From NCBI GenBank assembly GCA_045580485.1, contig JAZNNW010000041.1:1-7922 (forward strand): DNA of 7,922 nt. The letters are read 5' to 3'. The position numbers were made by a program, and so were the translations under genes. Positions 6,077 to 7,922 of this stretch are shown here, in pieces. Within the stretch, counting starts at the first letter, position 1; every line of letters begins with the position of its first letter. The notes beneath the pieces were generated by a model, which made no database searches, was not told where the DNA came from, and saw nothing but the letters and a program-made list of their open reading frames with translations. This stretch comes from Avoscillospira sp045580485. Lineage in GTDB: Bacteria > Bacillota > Clostridia > Oscillospirales > Oscillospiraceae.

Positions 6077-7442
6077 TATGAACTTGCCTATGTGGTTTGA
6101 TGGGCAGAACATCAACGAAGCTCTGTTTTGTGAAGAATTTCTGCAGGAGCGCAGAATCATCTTCGCAAACGGAGCTTTTTTCACGCCCGACGGTCGGGTG
6201 ACAGACGATCTTCCTCTCCGTGGTGAGATTTACGACAAGCTGAAATTCTGTGCTGTGAACAACATCCCTCGGAAGATCACAAACATTCTGGAAGTGCTGA
6301 AACTGGAAGCCCATGTGCCTGACTTCCCTCCGGAGCAGGATCGCATCCATGTTGCCAACGGTACGCTGTTGCTGGACGGCACCTTCGCCGAGGGCAGACC
6401 GGCTATCGTGCGAAGCCGTCTGCCGGTTGCCTACAATCCCGATGCTCCTGCACCGGTGATCTGGCTGAACTTTCTGGACGGACTGCTCCACGCAGAGGAT
6501 ATCCCCACCTTGCAGGAGTTCATCGGTTACTGCCTGATTCCCTCCAACAAGGGACAGCGCATGATGGTGATTAAGGGCAACGGAGGCGAGGGAAAATCTC
6601 AAATCGGTGCGGTGCTGTCCACCATCTTCGGCACGAATATGAAAGACGGCAGCATCGGTAAGATTTCTGAAAACCGCTTCGCCCGTGCCGATCTGGAACA
6701 CATCCTGCTGTGCGTGGATGATGATATGCGGATGGAAGCTCTGCGCCAGACCAACTATGTCAAATCCATCGTGACGGCACAGGGCAAGATGGACTTGGAA
6801 CGCAAAGGCAAACAGAGTTACCAGGGCTGGATGTTCGCCCGGTTGATGGCGTTCAGCAACGGCGATCTGCAAGCCCTGTATGACCGCAGCGACGGCTTTT
6901 ACCGCAGACAGCTTGTACTGACTACCAAGGAAAAGCCCGTGGGCAGAGCCGATGACCCCAACCTCGCAGAGAAGATGAAGGCTGAAGCCGAGGGCATCTT
7001 CCTGTGGGCATTTGAAGGATTGCAGCGGCTTGTTGCCAACAACTTTAAGTTTTCGGAGAGTGACCGCATCCGTGAAAACCGGGAAGCGGTCAAGCGTGAC
7101 AATAACAATATTTTCGATTTTATCGAGTCGGATGGATACATCAAGCTGAAAGCGGATGCATCCATCAGCTCCAAAGATTTCTATGCAATCTATCGGATGT
7201 GGTGCGAGGAAAACTCCCTTGCACCGCTGAAGTCCCGCAGCTTCAGCGACGCCATGATTGCCAATGCTCGGAAATACAATCTGGAGCATTGCAACAATGT
7301 CACCAACTCTGCCGGTCGGCGGGTGTGGGGATTCATGGGAGTGGGAGCGATTGTACGACCTCATATAAATGGGTTTTACGAAGATTCGCCGTGTACGTAC
7401 GTACCGGATGACATTCCGGAGGAATGGCGAAGCGTTGAGTAA
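6051..7442 (+). CDS. D5/P4-type SF3 helicase (phage/plasmid primase-helicase family)
   Basis: 463 residues from a GTG start at 6051, with AAAGGAGG (6035-6042) upstream inside the previous gene. Residues about 98-165 fit the D5_N-type segment (RIHVANGTLLLDG ... LQEFIGYCLIPSNKGQR). Walker A is GNGGEGKS at 176-183, Walker B is ILLCVDDD at 218-225, and the SF3 motif C region is ARLMAFSNGD at 263-272 with N270. An arginine-finger candidate is R285/R286 in GFYRRQL. The C-terminal part (345-430) resembles the winged-helix end of P4-like primases. SF3 helicases form hexameric rings that open origin DNA. No primase catalytic domain is seen, so primer synthesis must come from elsewhere. It is coupled to the CHC2 protein upstream and followed by the transfer-origin region. 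The last codons lie within an inverted repeat (7391-7405). Confidence 0.92.
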   Translation: MAKNRKTPDMNLPMWFDGQNINEALFCEEFLQERRIIFANGAFFTPDGRVTDDLPLRGEIYDKLKFCAVNNIPRKITNILEVLKLEAHVPDFPPEQDRIHVANGTLLLDGTFAEGRPAIVRSRLPVAYNPDAPAPVIWLNFLDGLLHAEDIPTLQEFIGYCLIPSNKGQRMMVIKGNGGEGKSQIGAVLSTIFGTNMKDGSIGKISENRFARADLEHILLCVDDDMRMEALRQTNYVKSIVTAQGKMDLERKGKQSYQGWMFARLMAFSNGDLQALYDRSDGFYRRQLVLTTKEKPVGRADDPNLAEKMKAEAEGIFLWAFEGLQRLVANNFKFSESDRIRENREAVKRDNNNIFDFIESDGYIKLKADASISSKDFYAIYRMWCEENSLAPLKSRSFSDAMIANARKYNLEHCNNVTNSAGRRVWGFMGVGAIVRPHINGFYEDSPCTYVPDDIPEEWRSVE

Positions 7443-7468
7443 ACCCCATTGCTGGTACGTATGTACAC
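7391..7468. repeat. Inverted repeat straddling the helicase stop codon
   Basis: GTGTACGTACGTACC (7391-7405, inside the helicase gene) and GGTACGTATGTACAC (7454-7468, after the stop) are inverted copies with one mismatch over 15 bp, 48 nt apart. The left arm itself contains a perfect 12-bp palindrome of GTAC units (7393-7404). No T-run follows the right arm. Confidence 0.6.
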
Positions 7469-7820
7469 AGCAAAAGAGCGTGAAACGCTCGTTATCGAAA
7501 CAGCACATTCCCTCTCGTTTGGGCTGTTTCGATGTCCACGGACTTTTGAAAAAATGTCTGTGGACACCGGCTGCAGGAGGATGTTGACGCAGAACAGATT
7601 CATGCAGGCGGGCTGACCATAAGAAAAGTTGCAGACATTTTCGCCTTGGTCAGCAGAGGTCGCCGCAGCGACCGCACACCCCCTCGGGAGAGCCTTCGGA
7701 GAACCCACGGCACTTTGCAGACAGTATGGATGAAAGTGTAATAGTGGGTTATTACACTTTGAAAAAGTGCCGTTCCCCAGCCCTCCCGTTGTCTGTAAAT
7801 CTCAAAGAAAGGAAACGCCA
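7443..7820. other. 378-base non-coding replication/transfer region rich in stem-loops
   Basis: No convincing gene is present. In order, this stretch holds inverted repeats at 7476-7481/7485-7490 (GAGCGT), 7494-7504/7523-7533 (ATCGAAACAGC, 11 bp perfect), 7534-7543/7556-7565 (10 bp, one wobble), 7612-7619/7647-7654 (GCTGACCA, 8 bp) and 7658-7663/7668-7673 (GGTCGC). It ends with a nested pair around the oriT hairpin: 7707-7716/7764-7773 (ACGGCACTTT, 10 bp perfect) enclosing 7733-7760. The layout resembles a combined origin and transfer region. Which loops matter cannot be told from sequence alone. Confidence 0.6.
7733..7760 (+). other. Putative MobV-type oriT hairpin with nick site
   Basis: A perfect 11-bp stem, AAAGTGTAATA (7733-7743) with TATTACACTTT (7750-7760), surrounds the loop GTGGGT. 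The arrangement TAGTGGG/TTA in the loop matches the known nick context of the pMV158 origin of transfer (TAGTGTG/TTA), so the nick is predicted between 7748 and 7749. It lies 60 nt before the start of a MobV-like relaxase gene, the usual oriT position for this family. Confidence 0.72.
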
Positions 7821-7922
7821 ATGGCAAGAAACGATGGAATAGATCGTACCGTAGCCCGAAATCAGGACTTGGAAACACCGGCTGATGTGGCAAAGGTACA
7901 GGAACACAATGAGCGTGAAAAG
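7821..7922 (+). CDS. N-terminus of a MobV (Pre/Mob) relaxase, truncated by window edge
   Basis: An ATG at 7821 with AAAGGA about 7 nt upstream opens a frame that runs off the right end after 34 codons (MARNDGIDRTVARNQ...EHNEREK). The segment V-x-x-H-N-E-R-E-K resembles the F-H-N-x-R-E-R motif I of MobV/Pre relaxases such as MobM of pMV158. The MARNDGIDRTVARNQDLETP opening is one I associate with relaxases of Firmicutes mobilizable elements. MobV enzymes nick oriT and stay bound to the cut DNA strand during transfer. The hairpin 60 nt upstream is the expected substrate. The catalytic residues lie beyond the window, so assignment rests on the N-terminus and on context. Confidence 0.68.
   Translation, partial: MARNDGIDRTVARNQDLETPADVAKVQEHNEREK

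Noticed and set aside
7476..7490. GAGCGT hairpin as terminator of the helicase gene
   Set aside because: The stem is only 6 bp and is followed on the + strand by GTTATCG, not a T-run.
5661..7508. A 615-codon open frame on the minus strand
   Set aside because: It lies antisense to the well-supported CHC2 and SF3 genes, has no recognisable domain, and is rich in His, Arg and Ser as expected of a shadow frame.
7575..7616. AGGAGG directly followed by ATG and an 11-codon frame
   Set aside because: The spacing between site and ATG is zero and the frame stops after 11 codons. A leader peptide is possible but unsupported.
7550..7741. Open frame in the helicase-oriT gap
   Set aside because: There is no ATG near its beginning and no ribosome binding site at a usable distance from any GTG, TTG or CTG. 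It runs through several inverted repeats of the oriT region.

Overview
The window looks like chromosome plus accessory DNA from a low-to-mid GC Firmicute, most likely a gut Clostridia / Oscillospiraceae-type organism. This is inferred from strong AGGAGG ribosome binding sites, protein sequence style, and a replication-mobilization module of a kind common in that group. No rRNA, tRNA or CRISPR array is visible.

Left part (1-2800), probably chromosomal. The tail of a rightward alpha/beta-hydrolase-like gene ends at 169 and converges on a leftward MATE efflux gene (225-1577). A strong two-way hairpin terminator (177-217) separates them. Upstream of MATE, also leftward, is a LacI/GalR-family regulator (1708-2706) with its own terminator (1668-1704). 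Both genes have a recognisable sigma-A promoter, and each promoter carries a 16-bp GGTTA...TAACC dyad exactly 1 bp upstream of its -35 box. The simplest reading is that the regulator controls itself and the efflux pump through the same operator.

Right part (about 2800-7922), an integrative or mobilizable element cut by the window's right edge. Two leftward genes form an operon: a DUF6076-like zinc-ribbon protein (4124-5233), then a sigma-70-like protein (2915-4090). Divergently, a CHC2 zinc-finger primase-like protein (5453-6076) overlaps an SF3/D5-type helicase (6051-7442). A 378-base non-coding stretch follows, rich in inverted repeats and ending in a pMV158-like oriT hairpin (7733-7760). 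It leads into the first 34 codons of a probable MobV relaxase (7821 onward).

How they may work together: helicase plus zinc-finger protein for element replication, relaxase plus oriT for transfer, and the sigma-like/DUF6076 pair as element-borne regulators. The divergent control region (5234-5452) has three copies of a CCTGTTTTTT repeat and a long leader hairpin in front of the primase-like gene. The points most worth following up are the twin operators, the element-encoded sigma-like protein, and the structured DNA around the helicase end and oriT.
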